DNA of 64,000 bases from Candidatus Tectomicrobia bacterium. GTDB lineage: Bacteria; UBA8248. Of this stretch, positions 1-8,316 are shown piece by piece. Where the stretch lies: assembly GCA_016192135.1 (NCBI GenBank), contig JACPUR010000001.1, positions 310,001-374,000 of the forward strand, in the 5' to 3' direction. The position numbers and the translations under genes were made by a program. Each line of letters begins with the position of its first letter. The first letter of the stretch is position 1. The notes under the pieces are model-generated. The model did no database searches. It worked only from the letters and a program-made list of their open reading frames with translations, and was not told the origin of the DNA.

Positions 1-741
1 TCTCCCCCGGCGCCCCCCGTGCCCGAGGTCCAGGCGGTCCCCCCCACCCCCCGGGAGCCCGCGCCCAAGCCCCCCGAGCCCGAAGCGAAGCCGCCCGAGC
101 CTCCGCAGGCATCCCGGCCGCCCGGGCCCCGGCCGGCGCCCCGGCAGGAGCAGGCGAGAGCGGTTCCTCCGAAGGAGGAACCGAGGGAGAAACCGAAAGA
201 GGAGCCCCGGCGGGAGCCGAAGAAGGAAGAGGCCAAGCCCCAGCGGGCGCGGCCGCCCCAGCGCCCGGCCCCGCCCCAGGACCCCCTCGCCATGTTCCGG
301 GCCCGGCCGAAGGGCCGCCCGGACGCGCCCAACCTCAAGCTCTCGGACGAGGAGGCGGATCGCATCGCCCGCGCCTCGCTCGAGAAGGATCTCAAGAAGG
401 AGGAGATCGGCGAGGCCATCTCGCTCGACACGCGGGACTTCCGCTTCTCCTCCTACTTCGCCCACATCAAGGAGCGCATCCAGAGCCACTGGAGCTGGCC
501 CCGCGAGGCGCGCGATTACTCGGGGAGGCTGGTGCTGCGCTTCATCCTCTCGGCGGACGGCCGGCTGCGCCAGGTGGAGCTCCTCACCTCCTCGGGGTAC
601 CGCATCCTGGACGACGAGGCCCTCTCCGCCGTCACAAAGGCGGCGCCCTTCAAGCCCTTCCCGCCGGGCCTGGGGCGCAAGTTCCTCAACATCGAGGGCA
701 CCTTCGTCTACGAGCACGCCGGCCGCCGGGTGGTGCCGTGA
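1..741 (+). CDS. TonB/TolA-like energy transducer, C-terminal part (5' truncated by window edge)
   Basis: The frame is open from base 1, so the true start lies upstream; a GTG at 19 is probably internal. The first ~90 visible residues are a Pro/Lys/Glu/Arg-rich linker of the kind that spans the periplasm in TonB and TolA. The last ~100 residues look like a TonB C-terminal domain, with the pattern IKERIQSHWSWP, then a strand, then DGRLRQVELLTSSG and a terminal beta strand. TonB passes proton-motive energy from ExbBD to outer-membrane receptors; TolA does the similar Tol-Pal job. The N-terminal membrane anchor is outside the window, so the choice between them is open. The next gene is separated by its own promoter. 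Confidence 0.8.
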   Translation, partial: SPPAPPVPEVQAVPPTPREPAPKPPEPEAKPPEPPQASRPPGPRPAPRQEQARAVPPKEEPREKPKEEPRREPKKEEAKPQRARPPQRPAPPQDPLAMFRARPKGRPDAPNLKLSDEEADRIARASLEKDLKKEEIGEAISLDTRDFRFSSYFAHIKERIQSHWSWPREARDYSGRLVLRFILSADGRLRQVELLTSSGYRILDDEALSAVTKAAPFKPFPPGLGRKFLNIEGTFVYEHAGRRVVP

Positions 742-751
742 AATGACTTTG

Positions 752-780
752 TTGACACCCCCCCACTCCCCGCCTACCAT
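752..780 (+). promoter_or_regulatory. sigma-70-type promoter for the DtxR-family gene
   Basis: A perfect TTGACA (752-757) is followed 17 bases later by TACCAT (775-780), four of six matches to TATAAT. It lies about 50 bp before the ATG at 829 and just after the upstream stop codon. Spacing and position fit a housekeeping promoter. Confidence 0.6.
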
Positions 781-828
781 AACCCGGCCCGGGGACGCGC
801 CCCGTCGTCCCCCGCACAGAGGCAGTAC

Positions 829-1488
829 ATGGTGGAACGCCTGAGCAAGCACGTCGAGGACTACCTGAAGAACATCTACAAGCTCCAGGCCGAGTCCGCG
901 CCCGTCTCCACCAAGTCCATCGCCGAGCGGATGAACCTCTCGCCGGCCTCGGTGACCAGCATGACCCAGAAGCTCCACCAGATGGAGCTGCTGGACTACA
1001 CCCCCTACAAGGGCGTCACCCTGACGGCGCGCGGGGAGAAAGTGGCCCTCGAGATCATCCGCCACCACCGCCTGCTTGAGCTCTACCTGAACCAGAAGAT
1101 GGGGATGGAGTGGCACAAGGTGGACGCCGAGGCGGAGGAGCTCGAGCACGTGCTCTCGGAGGAGCTCGAGGCCGCCATGGACCACGCCCTCGACTATCCC
1201 ACTCTCGATCCCCACGGGGATCCAATCCCGGCCAAGGACGGCACCATGGTGAGCGCGGAGGAGGAGGTGCTCACGGACATCCCCCCCGGCCGCGCCACCC
1301 GCGTCACCCGGGTGCTCCAGGACGACGCCGAGGTGCTCCGCCGCCTGGGCCAGCTCGGCTTCTATCCCGAGGCCGCCCTCGAGGTACGCCGCCAGGACCC
1401 GCTCGCGGGGACCGTCACCGTGATCCTCGGGGGAAAGAGCGTCACCATCGGCCGCGAGATAGCCCTGCGCATTTTCGCCGCGAAGTAA
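829..1488 (+). CDS. DtxR/MntR-family metal-dependent transcriptional regulator
   Basis: The product is 219 aa with the three-part architecture of the DtxR family. A winged helix covers residues 1-65 (SKHVEDYLKNIYKL; SIAERMNLSPASVTSMTQKL). A helical metal-binding/dimerisation domain follows at about 66-140 (HHRLLELYL, then EAEELEHVLSEEL, the usual His/Glu ligand helices). A C-terminal FeoA/SH3-like domain occupies about 148-219. Members repress iron or manganese uptake genes when Fe(II) or Mn(II) is bound. Which metal it senses cannot be read from the sequence. The neighbouring Dps and ferritin-like genes make iron plausible. A short GC hairpin (1489-1502) follows the stop codon. Confidence 0.9.
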   Translation: MVERLSKHVEDYLKNIYKLQAESAPVSTKSIAERMNLSPASVTSMTQKLHQMELLDYTPYKGVTLTARGEKVALEIIRHHRLLELYLNQKMGMEWHKVDAEAEELEHVLSEELEAAMDHALDYPTLDPHGDPIPAKDGTMVSAEEEVLTDIPPGRATRVTRVLQDDAEVLRRLGQLGFYPEAALEVRRQDPLAGTVTVILGGKSVTIGREIALRIFAAK

Positions 1489-1778
1489 GCCCCCTCAGGG
1501 GCGCTTTCCCGATGCAAGGTTTCCTGCGTCGCACCTGCCCCCTCCCGGTAGGCCCGCAGGGCCGCGCTCGATGACGAGCCGGCGGGCCGCCCGCCTGAAT
1601 TTCCCCCGCCTCACCCGCCCGTCTCTCCCTGAGCCGATTTCCGCCCAGCCCGGTCCCGCTTCCCGTTGCGGGCGCGGTTGGTGGGGCCTAATTTATAAAA
1701 GAAGACCTTCATGTTGCGGCCGGCCGGCCGCGCTTATTGTCTCAAAAATCCGCCGCCGATCCACAGAGAGGCAAAAAT

Positions 1779-2273
1779 ATGGCAACCCAGGCCGACAAGC
1801 TGCACCGGACCGCCAACGATCTTCCCGCCGAGACGCGGAAGGAGATCATCCCGCTCCTCCAAGCGTCCCTGGCGGATACCCTGGATCTGCAGACCCACAT
1901 GCGGCAGGCCCATTGGAACCTGAAGGGCCCGAATTTCTACTCGCTCCACAAGCTGTTCGACGAGGTCGTGGCTTCGGCGGGGATATGGATCGACGAGATC
2001 GGGGAGCGCATCGTGATGCTGGGCGGCCAGGCGAGGGGCACGGCCCGCGCCGCGGCGGCGGAGACGCGCCTGCCGGATTACCCGCTGGACATCACGGCCG
2101 AGCGGGATCATCTCCAGGCGGCGGTCGCGTCGCTCTCGACCTACTGCGGCTCGACGCGCGACTGCATCGGAGCCTGCCAGGACCTGGGCGACGAAACCTC
2201 GGCCCATATCTTCATCGAAACGTCGCGCGCCGTGGACAAGTACCTCTGGTTCGCCGAGGCCCACTTGCAATAG
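1779..2273 (+). CDS. dps: Dps-family ferritin-like protein
   Basis: The protein is 164 aa from ATG 1779, chosen because AGAGAGG precedes it and the family's usual N-terminus begins there; an in-frame start at 1737 would add an unlikely tail. It carries the Dps signature HWNLKGPNFYSLHKLFDEV near residue 50 and the WIDEIGERI helix, which supply the His/Asp/Glu ferroxidase ligands shared between subunits. Dps forms a dodecamer that oxidises and stores iron with peroxide and often shields DNA. The short Lys-containing N-terminus could bind DNA. A TATAAA at 1694-1699 may be a -10 element, but no good -35 is seen. The gene faces the DUF892 gene across a shared terminator. Confidence 0.92.
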   Translation: MATQADKLHRTANDLPAETRKEIIPLLQASLADTLDLQTHMRQAHWNLKGPNFYSLHKLFDEVVASAGIWIDEIGERIVMLGGQARGTARAAAAETRLPDYPLDITAERDHLQAAVASLSTYCGSTRDCIGACQDLGDETSAHIFIETSRAVDKYLWFAEAHLQ

Positions 2274-2294
2274 CGGGGCCTTCAGCGGGGCTGG

Positions 2295-2346
2295 CCGCAA
2301 CAAGGAGAGGGGCGGGCCTCCCGGTCCGCCCCTCTCCTTGTTGCGG
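2295..2346. terminator. Bidirectional hairpin terminator between dps and the DUF892 gene
   Basis: A 21-bp perfect inverted repeat (2295-2315 with 2326-2346, 10-base loop) sits between the two convergent stop codons. The stem contains CAAGGAGAGG on one arm and its complement on the other. There is no long U-tract. Position and perfect pairing still favour a shared terminator. Confidence 0.75.
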
Positions 2347-2353
2347 GCCGCCG

Positions 2354-2842
2354 TCAGGCGGCGTGCCTGAAAACATTCTTGACCGTGAGGGGCAGGCTCT
2401 GGTCCGCCAGCCACTGCGCCATACGCTCCTCCTCCTCCAGGATGCGCCGGCAGACGGAGGCGATCTCTGGGTCGCCGAAGTCCTCGGCCGCGACGATCAA
2501 GGCCTTGTACGAGGCGATCTCCAGGTTCTCCGACGCGTAGTCCGACAGGGCGTTCTTCACCTGCTCGTCCTTGAACAGGCCGGCCCCCAGACCCTGCTGC
2601 TTCCCGAAGAGCGTCCCCATCATGTTCTTCAGGGTGGATGTGGTCTCGCCCAGACGGGACACGCAACCTTCCACCATCTGGGCGTGGCGGCGGGTCTCTT
2701 CCAGGTGCTGCCGGTACCGCGACTGGGCCTCCGCCGGCGTTCCGTCCTTGACCCGCTTCTCCAGGATGTTGATGAGCGATTTCTCCATCGCGTAAGCGTC
2801 ATTCAGCCAGGAAACTAGAATATCCTTTCGTGCCTCGGCCAT
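2354..2842 (-). CDS. DUF892 / YciF-type ferritin-like protein
   Basis: The protein is 162 aa, all alpha, with the DUF892 start (SWLNDAYAMEKSLINILEKR) and the later helices HLEETRRHAQMVEGC, ASYKALIVAAEDFG and ILEEEERMAQWL. The spaced Glu and His residues are those that form the di-iron site in YciE/YciF ferritin-like proteins. These proteins are stress-induced in enterobacteria; their exact reaction is not settled. Start ATG 2842 is preceded on the minus strand by AAAGGAG. It is convergent with dps, which supports an iron or oxidative-stress theme. Confidence 0.85.
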   Translation of the reverse strand: MAEARKDILVSWLNDAYAMEKSLINILEKRVKDGTPAEAQSRYRQHLEETRRHAQMVEGCVSRLGETTSTLKNMMGTLFGKQQGLGAGLFKDEQVKNALSDYASENLEIASYKALIVAAEDFGDPEIASVCRRILEEEERMAQWLADQSLPLTVKNVFRHAA

Positions 2843-3231
2843 GTCATTCGCTCCTTTCGTCTAACATGAAACCACGCGCGGCAATGCCCGCTTGGGTGAG
2901 GCTCCGCCCCGGACGGGGGCAGCCCTTCCGCCCGCACGCATGTGCCCCAGGGGGGAAGGGCCCCTTCATCCTCGCGAAGATGCCCGGCGGTCATGAAAAG
3001 GCGGCGGATTGAGCGGTCTGGCGATCGGATGAGGAAACGGCGCAAAAAAAGCTTTTCAATCACTAAAAGTGGGATGAGGTGTGCGTCCTGTCAAGCGAAA
3101 TGCGGCCCCGACCCCGGGAGGCGAAAGCGAAGGGGCGAAAGGGCGGCCCGCGGGCCTTCATCGCCGGGGCGGCTTGGGGTATGCTTTCCCCGTTTTCCTC
3201 GCGCCGATGCCATTCATCCGAAGGAGGAGCC
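2843..3231. other. Intergenic region between the DUF892 and cupin genes
   Basis: This region must hold divergent promoters for the DUF892 gene and the cupin operon. No clear -35/-10 pair, hairpin with U-tract or credible small gene was found. The open frames across it have no ribosome site and no recognisable sequence. An A-rich stretch (3044-3051) is the only compositional feature. Confidence 0.5.
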
Positions 3232-3795
3232 ATGCCTGCCGCAAAGAAGGCCGCCGCCAAGAAGTTCGACCATCGCTTCCGCGCCATCTACGATAAGGAC
3301 GTGCCCTGGCAGGAGGACATCGCCCACGACCTCCTCACCCTCCCCAAGGGGGTGAAGGTCAAGATATTCGCCTACGACCCCGTGATGAAGCGGATCGATA
3401 TGAAGGTGAAGTTCCCCAAGGGCTACGTCGAGCCCGTCCACACCCACAAGAGCTGGCACTCCATCCTCGTCACCGGCGGGCGCATGTGCGTGGCGGGCAA
3501 GGATCTGCGCCCGGGCGACTACGTCTTCGGCTGGGACACGATGCACGGCCCCTACGAGTATCCGGACGGCTGCGAGGTCTTCGTCGTCTTCATGGGAGAG
3601 GGCACCCAGCACATCTGGAAGGAGGAGAAACACCTCCGCCACAAGAACGTCTGGCGGGCCGAGACGGCCGCCGGGAAGAAGGGCGTGAAGCACGGCCAGG
3701 AGGCGCGGGAGCGCGCCCTCGCGCGGTTGGCCAAGGGCAACGGCAGGAAATCGGGCGCCGCGAAGAAGGGGGTATCCAAGGGCAAGGGGAGATAG
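3232..3795 (+). CDS. Cupin-domain protein, first of a tandem pair
   Basis: The protein is 187 aa from ATG 3232, which follows an excellent AAGGAGG. A single cupin domain spans about 20-135. Motif 1 includes HTHKSWHSILVTGG and motif 2 LRPGDYVFGWDTMHGP, giving His residues suitable for one metal ion. The C-terminal ~45 residues are Lys/Arg/Ala-rich and probably disordered; the first ten residues are also basic. It resembles the ChrR-like or small-molecule cupins, but no substrate can be named. Its neighbour at 3801 is a close paralogue five bases downstream, so both are likely on one transcript with gpsA. Confidence 0.8.
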   Translation: MPAAKKAAAKKFDHRFRAIYDKDVPWQEDIAHDLLTLPKGVKVKIFAYDPVMKRIDMKVKFPKGYVEPVHTHKSWHSILVTGGRMCVAGKDLRPGDYVFGWDTMHGPYEYPDGCEVFVVFMGEGTQHIWKEEKHLRHKNVWRAETAAGKKGVKHGQEARERALARLAKGNGRKSGAAKKGVSKGKGR

Positions 3796-3800
3796 GCCCC

Positions 3801-4247
3801 ATGGCGGCGAGAAAGGACTCCTTCGGCCATCGCTTCCGGGCCATCCCGAACCGCACCGTCCCCTGGCAGGACAAGGAGGTGAAGCCTCTCCTCAACCAGC
3901 CCGACGGGGTGAAGATCAAGCTCTTCCACCGGGACCCCGGAATGAAGCGGCTCGACTTCATCGTGAAGTTCCCCAAGGGCCACGTCGAGGGGCGGCATAC
4001 CCACAAGAGCTGGCACACCTGCCTCGTCATGAAGGGGCGGGTCATCGTGGACGGCAAGACCTACCGTCCGGGCGACTACGTATTCGGCTGGACGGAGGCC
4101 CATGGCCCCCTCCACTACCCGGACGGCGCCGAGATCTTCGTCGTCTTCATGGGAGAAGGCTCCCAGCACGAATGGGTCGAGCCGGAAGGGGACGGAAAGG
4201 CCGGCCGGGCGGCGCCCCGGGCCAAGAAGAAGTCTGTCCGGCGCTGA
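3801..4247 (+). CDS. Cupin-domain protein, second of a tandem pair
   Basis: The protein is 148 aa and parallels the preceding cupin along its whole domain: HRFRAIPNRTVPWQDKE matches the partner's HRFRAIYDKDVPWQED, and HTHKSWHTCLVMKG matches its motif 1. Motif 2 (YRPGDYVFGWTEAHGP) is also kept. The basic tail is short. The five-base gap and shared sequence show a tandem duplication. Metal-binding His residues are retained in both copies, so both are probably active, perhaps as a heterodimer or with different ligands. Substrate unknown. Confidence 0.8.
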   Translation: MAARKDSFGHRFRAIPNRTVPWQDKEVKPLLNQPDGVKIKLFHRDPGMKRLDFIVKFPKGHVEGRHTHKSWHTCLVMKGRVIVDGKTYRPGDYVFGWTEAHGPLHYPDGAEIFVVFMGEGSQHEWVEPEGDGKAGRAAPRAKKKSVRR

Positions 4248-4264
4248 TCCCGCGGGGAGCATGC

Positions 4265-5284
4265 ATGAGCCTTCTGCGCATCGCCGTCATCGGGGCGGGG
4301 GCCTGGGGCACCGCGCTGGCCGATCTTCTCGCCGAGCGCGGGCACGAGGTCACCCTCTGGGTGTACGAGTCCGATCTCTGCGCCCGCATGGCGAGCTCGC
4401 GCGAGAACGATATCTACCTTCCCCGGGCGCGCCTGAACGGAGGGCTGCGCTTCACGTCCGATCTCGCCCAGGCCGCCTCGGCCGGGCAGGACCTCCTCCT
4501 CTCCGTCATGCCGAGCCACGTCGTGCGCGCCGTCTGGCGGAGGATGGCGGAGAGCCTGCATCCGGACGCCATCATTGTGAGCGCGACCAAGGGCATCGAG
4601 GAGAAGACGCTCCTCCTGCCCACCCAGATCATCGCCGAGTGCATGCGGGAGGGGGGCGCGGGGGACCGTCCCCTCGCTGCCCTCTCGGGCCCCACCTTCG
4701 CCCAGGAGGCAGCGGACCGGAAGCCGACCGCCGTCGCCGCGGCGTCGGAGGATGAGGAAGGGCCGGCCTGCGTCCAGGCCGCCTTCGCGGGCACCTGCGT
4801 CCGCGTCTACACGGCCCCCGATCCGATCGGCACCCAGCTCGGCGGCGCGCTCAAGAACGTGGTCGCGCTCGCGGCGGGCATCGCCGACGGCCTCGAGCTG
4901 GGCTACAACGCCCGCGCGGCCCTCATCGTGCGGGGCCTGGCCGAGATGGCCCGCCTGGGCACGGCCATGGGCGGCCACCCCGAGACCTTCGCCGGCCTCG
5001 CCGGGCTGGGAGATCTGGTGTTGACATGCACGGGCGACCTGAGCCGCAACCGCACCGTGGGGATGCGGCTCGGCAAGGGCGAGAAGCTCGAGGGCATCCT
5101 CGCCTCGATGACGGGGGTGGCCGAGGGAGTCCACACCGCCCCCGCCGCCGCCGGCCTCGCCCGCCGCCACGGCGCGGAACTCCCCATCTGCGCCCAGGTC
5201 CACGCCGTCCTCTTCGAGGGGAAGGACCCCCGGGAGGCCGTCAAGGAGCTCATGGCCCGGCCCCTCAAGGCGGAGCGGGTGTAG
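4265..5284 (+). CDS. gpsA: Glycerol-3-phosphate dehydrogenase [NAD(P)+]
   Basis: The protein is 339 aa, the usual length for GpsA. It starts at ATG 4265 with the Rossmann motif VIGAGAWGTALA. The substrate-binding region includes KNVVALAAGIADGL with its catalytic Lys, followed by LAGLGDLVLTCTGDLSRNR, diagnostic for the family. The enzyme reduces dihydroxyacetone phosphate to sn-glycerol 3-phosphate for phospholipid synthesis in the cytosol. It lies 17 bp after the cupin pair. That link is positional only; no functional connection is evident. Confidence 0.95.
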   Translation: MSLLRIAVIGAGAWGTALADLLAERGHEVTLWVYESDLCARMASSRENDIYLPRARLNGGLRFTSDLAQAASAGQDLLLSVMPSHVVRAVWRRMAESLHPDAIIVSATKGIEEKTLLLPTQIIAECMREGGAGDRPLAALSGPTFAQEAADRKPTAVAAASEDEEGPACVQAAFAGTCVRVYTAPDPIGTQLGGALKNVVALAAGIADGLELGYNARAALIVRGLAEMARLGTAMGGHPETFAGLAGLGDLVLTCTGDLSRNRTVGMRLGKGEKLEGILASMTGVAEGVHTAPAAAGLARRHGAELPICAQVHAVLFEGKDPREAVKELMARPLKAERV

Positions 5285-5395
5285 GGGAATGCGCCGGGCC
5301 GTCCATGTGTTGGGCGGGCGATAGCCTCTGCCGGAGCGTCCGTCCGTGACCCCGGCGCGTCGGAACGCGGAGCAGGTTTTTTTCAGGAGGAAACC

Positions 5396-5698
5396 TTGAG
5401 CGCATGCGTCGTGGTACACGTAGAGGTGAAGGACCCGGAGAAGTTCAAGGAGTATTCCGCGAAGGCTCCGGCCACGGTGGCCGCCCACAAGGGCGAGTTC
5501 ATCGTGCGCGGGCGGGTGGCCGAGGTCTTCTGCGGGGAGCACGACCGCAAGCAGGCCGTGGCCATCCGCTTCCCCAGCGTCGAGGCGGCGCGCGCCTGGT
5601 ATCGCTCGCCCGAGTACCAGGCCCTCATCCCGAACCGGGACGCGGCCGCCGAGATGACCTTCATCTGCCTTGAGGAGGCGGCCCCGCCCTCGCGGTAG
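5396..5698 (+). CDS. DUF1330-family dimeric alpha-beta barrel protein
   Basis: The protein is 100 aa. The start is TTG 5396, chosen because AGGAGG ends four bases earlier and no ATG gives the complete fold. The sequence follows the DUF1330 pattern: an opening strand (VVVHVEVKDPEKFKEY), a central VRGRVAEVF strand, AVAIRFPSVEAARAWYRSPEY, and a final strand after NRDAAAEM. The family folds as a ferredoxin-like dimer related to antibiotic-biosynthesis monooxygenases. No reaction is established for it. Confidence 0.8.
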   Translation: MSACVVVHVEVKDPEKFKEYSAKAPATVAAHKGEFIVRGRVAEVFCGEHDRKQAVAIRFPSVEAARAWYRSPEYQALIPNRDAAAEMTFICLEEAAPPSR

Positions 5699-5733
5699 GG
5701 GAATTCGTGTTCGCATCCCGATGGATTCCCGGC

Positions 5734-5757
5734 AGGGGCGTACGGCGATACGCCCCT
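5734..5757. repeat. REP-like inverted repeat
   Basis: A nine-base inverted repeat, AGGGGCGTA (5734-5742) against TACGCCCCT (5749-5757), with a six-base loop. It shares the outer AGGGGCG/CGCCCCT arms with the palindromes at 5790 and 19949, so it belongs to the same dispersed family. Confidence 0.6.
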
Positions 5758-5789
5758 AGCGCCGCACCGAGGCTCTTGCTGCATTTCGT

Positions 5790-5813
5790 AGGGGCGAGGC
5801 ATGCCTCGCCCCT
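5790..5813. repeat. Perfect 24-bp palindrome (dispersed family)
   Basis: A perfect palindrome with arms AGGGGCGAGGCA and TGCCTCGCCCCT and no spacer. The same core recurs at 19949-19976. It lies just upstream of the dehydrogenase start and could act on RNA ends or be a small REP/MITE-like insertion. Confidence 0.75.
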
Positions 5814-5839
5814 GCCGAACCGTCATGGGAGAAGATGAC

Positions 5840-6742
5840 ATGCCCCGAGGCAAGGTGGTGGGCTTGATCGGCATCGGGCGGATGGGGCTCCCCATCGCCA
5901 TCCGCTATTCGAAGGCGGGCTGGACGGTGCTCGGGCGGGACATCGCGCCGAGGCAGCAGGCCGCCTTCGCCAGGCTCAAGGGCGCGCGCAAGGCCTCGCT
6001 CGCCGAGATCGCCCGGGAGTGCCCCGTCGTCCTCTTCTGCGTCCCCTCGTCCAAGGAGGTCGCCTCCTGCCTCAAGGGCCGGGACGGCCTCCTGGCCAAC
6101 GCCTCCGGCCGGCTCGTGATCTACGATCTCACGACCTCGGATCCCCTGGAGACGCGGAAGAACGCCCGGGCGGCCGGGACCAAGGGCCACGCCTACCTCG
6201 ACGCCGGGATGAGCGGGGGACCGGGCGGCATCCTGGAGGGCAAGCTGACGCTGATGCTGGGGGGAGACAAGAAGGTCTTCGAGCGCACGAAAGCGGTCTT
6301 CGGCCCTTTCACCTCGAACCTCTTTCACCTGGGCGAGGTGGGCGCGGGCCACGCCATGAAGCTCCTCAACAACATGGTGCTCCACACCATCTACCTCGCC
6401 ACCTGCGAGGCCGCCCGCCTGGCGGAGAAGCTCGATCTCTCGGTCGCGGACATGATCCGCATCTTCAACGTCTCGACCGCCTACAGCTACATCAGCCGCC
6501 ACCGCTTCCCGAACAACATCCTGAACGGCTCCTGGAACGCCGCCGCTCGCGTCTACAATCCCTACAAGGACGTGGGCATCGCCGTGAAGCTCGGCCGCAA
6601 GCTCAAGGCCCGCATTCCCCATGCGGAGGAAACTTACGCCTTTCTCGCCAAGGCCGTGAAGCGGGGGATGATCGAGAAGGACTACTCGCTGCTCTACAAG
6701 GACTTCGGGAAAATCCAGAGGGTGAGACTGGGGAAGAAGTAG
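5840..6742 (+). CDS. 3-hydroxyisobutyrate dehydrogenase-family NAD(P)-dependent oxidoreductase
   Basis: The protein is 300 aa from ATG 5840, preceded by GGGAGA eight bases upstream; earlier in-frame ATGs at 5801 and 5825 fall inside the palindrome or ribosome site. The N-terminus holds the Rossmann motif GLIGIGRMGLPIA. DAGMSGGPGG (about residue 125) is the substrate loop, and the catalytic Lys lies in GHAMKLLNNM. The C-terminal domain is helical, as in beta-hydroxyacid dehydrogenases, which oxidise or reduce small 3-hydroxyacids such as hydroxyisobutyrate or tartronate semialdehyde. The exact substrate is not decidable here. It is followed by a terminator at 6810. Confidence 0.88.
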   Translation: MPRGKVVGLIGIGRMGLPIAIRYSKAGWTVLGRDIAPRQQAAFARLKGARKASLAEIARECPVVLFCVPSSKEVASCLKGRDGLLANASGRLVIYDLTTSDPLETRKNARAAGTKGHAYLDAGMSGGPGGILEGKLTLMLGGDKKVFERTKAVFGPFTSNLFHLGEVGAGHAMKLLNNMVLHTIYLATCEAARLAEKLDLSVADMIRIFNVSTAYSYISRHRFPNNILNGSWNAAARVYNPYKDVGIAVKLGRKLKARIPHAEETYAFLAKAVKRGMIEKDYSLLYKDFGKIQRVRLGKK

Positions 6743-6809
6743 GGGGAACGGTTCGGGGCGGGGCCAGGCGCGGAGTCCGGCGGGCCCGGCCGATCTGCCC
6801 GCGAAAATG

Positions 6810-6850
6810 ACGCCCCCCTTTCCGCCGCGGGAAGGGGGGCGTTTTGTTTC
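6810..6850 (+). terminator. Rho-independent terminator after the dehydrogenase gene
   Basis: An 11-bp stem, ACGCCCCCCTT (6810-6820) with AAGGGGGGCGT (6832-6842), is followed by TTTGTTTC. It lies between convergent genes and has the U-rich tail on the plus strand. Confidence 0.8.
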
Positions 6851-6902
6851 TTTTCGCTGCGCCCGGCCCCTTGGGTGGCCCGGCGAACCCGCGTCCGCGC
6901 CT

Positions 6903-7991
6903 TCAGGCCGAACAGGCCAGGCTGGCCGCGATGCCCGTGAAATCTTCGTACGTCTGGAGGTATTGGTCGACCATCCGGATGTGGCTGAACCGCTTCTGGG
7001 CGTGCGCCCGGATGGCCGCCCGGTCGAGCTCCAAGGTCCGGGGGACGAAGGAGGCCACCGACTCGGGGGAGTCCCCGTAGAAGCCGGTTTTCCCGTAATC
7101 GATCACTTCGCTCACGGCGCCCCGGTTGCAGGCGAGCACCGGCGTGCCGCACGCCATCGCTTCGACCATGACGTTCCCGAAGGGCTCCTCCCACTCGATG
7201 GGGAAGAGCAGGGCGGCCGCGTTCTTGAGCAGTTCATTCTTCTGCGCGTGGGCCACGCGCCCGATGTAGGTGACGTGCTTCCCGTCGATGCGGGGGCGGA
7301 TGTGCGCGGAAAAGTAATCCTCCTCTTCCAGGTTTTCGGGCGCCCCCGCCAGGACGATGGGGAGCGAGGCCTTCCCGGCGATTTGGATGGCGCCCAGCGG
7401 ATTCTTCAGCGGGGACATGCGGCCGAGGAAGGCCAGGTACTTGCCGGGAAGATACGAAGGCTCGTAGGCGTTGACGTTGACGCCGTTATAAATGATCCGG
7501 ATGTTCTGGCGGCGCGCGGGCGGGACGGAGGCGATTTGAGAGTGGGTTTGGGCGATGATCGGAACGTCCGGATAGCGGCTCAGGATCCACAGATCGTCGG
7601 GCGTCAGCGCGCTGTTGATCCTGTGGAAGATGGGGGTCCTGGAAAGGGTTCCGATGGGGATTGCGCGGCACCCCAGATGGCAATGGATGATGTCGAATGA
7701 TTCGGCCTCTCGAAGGGCCTCCACGAGGTTCGCGTTGGCGTAACCCTCGTAGGTCCAGGCTTCTCCCCGGGCCATCGCGTCGATGAGGTTTACGTCGCAG
7801 GCCGGGCGGAGCCTGCCATCCGTTCGGGAGTCTCCCGAGGCGAAAAGGGTCACTTCATGGCCGCGCCTTACGAGCTCCTCGGTCAGCAGGTGGACGATGG
7901 CCTCCGTTCCCCCGTAGTGGGAGGGCGGGACGCTGGCCCACAGGGGGGCGATCTGGGCGATTCGCAGGGGTGCATGGCGGACGGTCGCCAT
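6903..7991 (-). CDS. Glycosyltransferase family 4 (GT-B fold)
   Basis: The protein is 362 aa from ATG 7991; the frame stays open upstream, but sequence before this Met is not protein-like. The N-terminal half starts LRIAQIAPLWASVPP with HYGGTEAIVHLLTEEL, the donor/acceptor cleft region of GT4 enzymes. The C-terminal half has LAFLGRMSPLKNP and the EX7E nucleotide-sugar motif in EEPFGNVMVEAMACGTPV. GT4 enzymes retain the donor sugar's configuration. It is the last gene of the minus-strand polysaccharide cluster, separated by about 325 bp from the next gene upstream, so it may have its own promoter. Donor and acceptor unknown. Confidence 0.88.
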   Translation of the reverse strand: MATVRHAPLRIAQIAPLWASVPPSHYGGTEAIVHLLTEELVRRGHEVTLFASGDSRTDGRLRPACDVNLIDAMARGEAWTYEGYANANLVEALREAESFDIIHCHLGCRAIPIGTLSRTPIFHRINSALTPDDLWILSRYPDVPIIAQTHSQIASVPPARRQNIRIIYNGVNVNAYEPSYLPGKYLAFLGRMSPLKNPLGAIQIAGKASLPIVLAGAPENLEEEDYFSAHIRPRIDGKHVTYIGRVAHAQKNELLKNAAALLFPIEWEEPFGNVMVEAMACGTPVLACNRGAVSEVIDYGKTGFYGDSPESVASFVPRTLELDRAAIRAHAQKRFSHIRMVDQYLQTYEDFTGIAASLACSA

Positions 7992-8316
7992 GGAGAGGGG
8001 CCCTCCAAGCCATGAGGCTTGCGCGATGGGAGAGGCGGCTTCTCCCGCTAGTGGTTTTCGGGTGCGGGCGCTCGGCGCGGCGGGCGCCCCCGGGGGGCGA
8101 ACGTCCTCACGCGCGCCCCACCCCAGGCGGCTCGGGCTGGTGAGGCAAAAGGGGGCATGGGAGGAACTCAGCTGTCCCTTTTGATTCGACAAACGGACTG
8201 CGTCGCGTTCCGGTTCCTGCGAAATGGGAGGGGAATTCCGTTTCGGGGCGCTTTTTTGAAGAAGGCCACTCTTTTTTTGCGTGCATTCGGCGTTCGAGAA
8301 CGGGCTTTCGCGGTTT
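7992..8316. other. Intergenic region upstream of the GT4 gene
   Basis: Between the GT4 start and the end of the next minus-strand gene. It contains two T-runs (8251-8257 and 8271-8278) that read as A-runs on the coding strand, and a short inverted repeat CGTTC/GAACG near 8290. No convincing promoter, terminator with correct U-tract orientation, or small gene was found. Confidence 0.4.
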
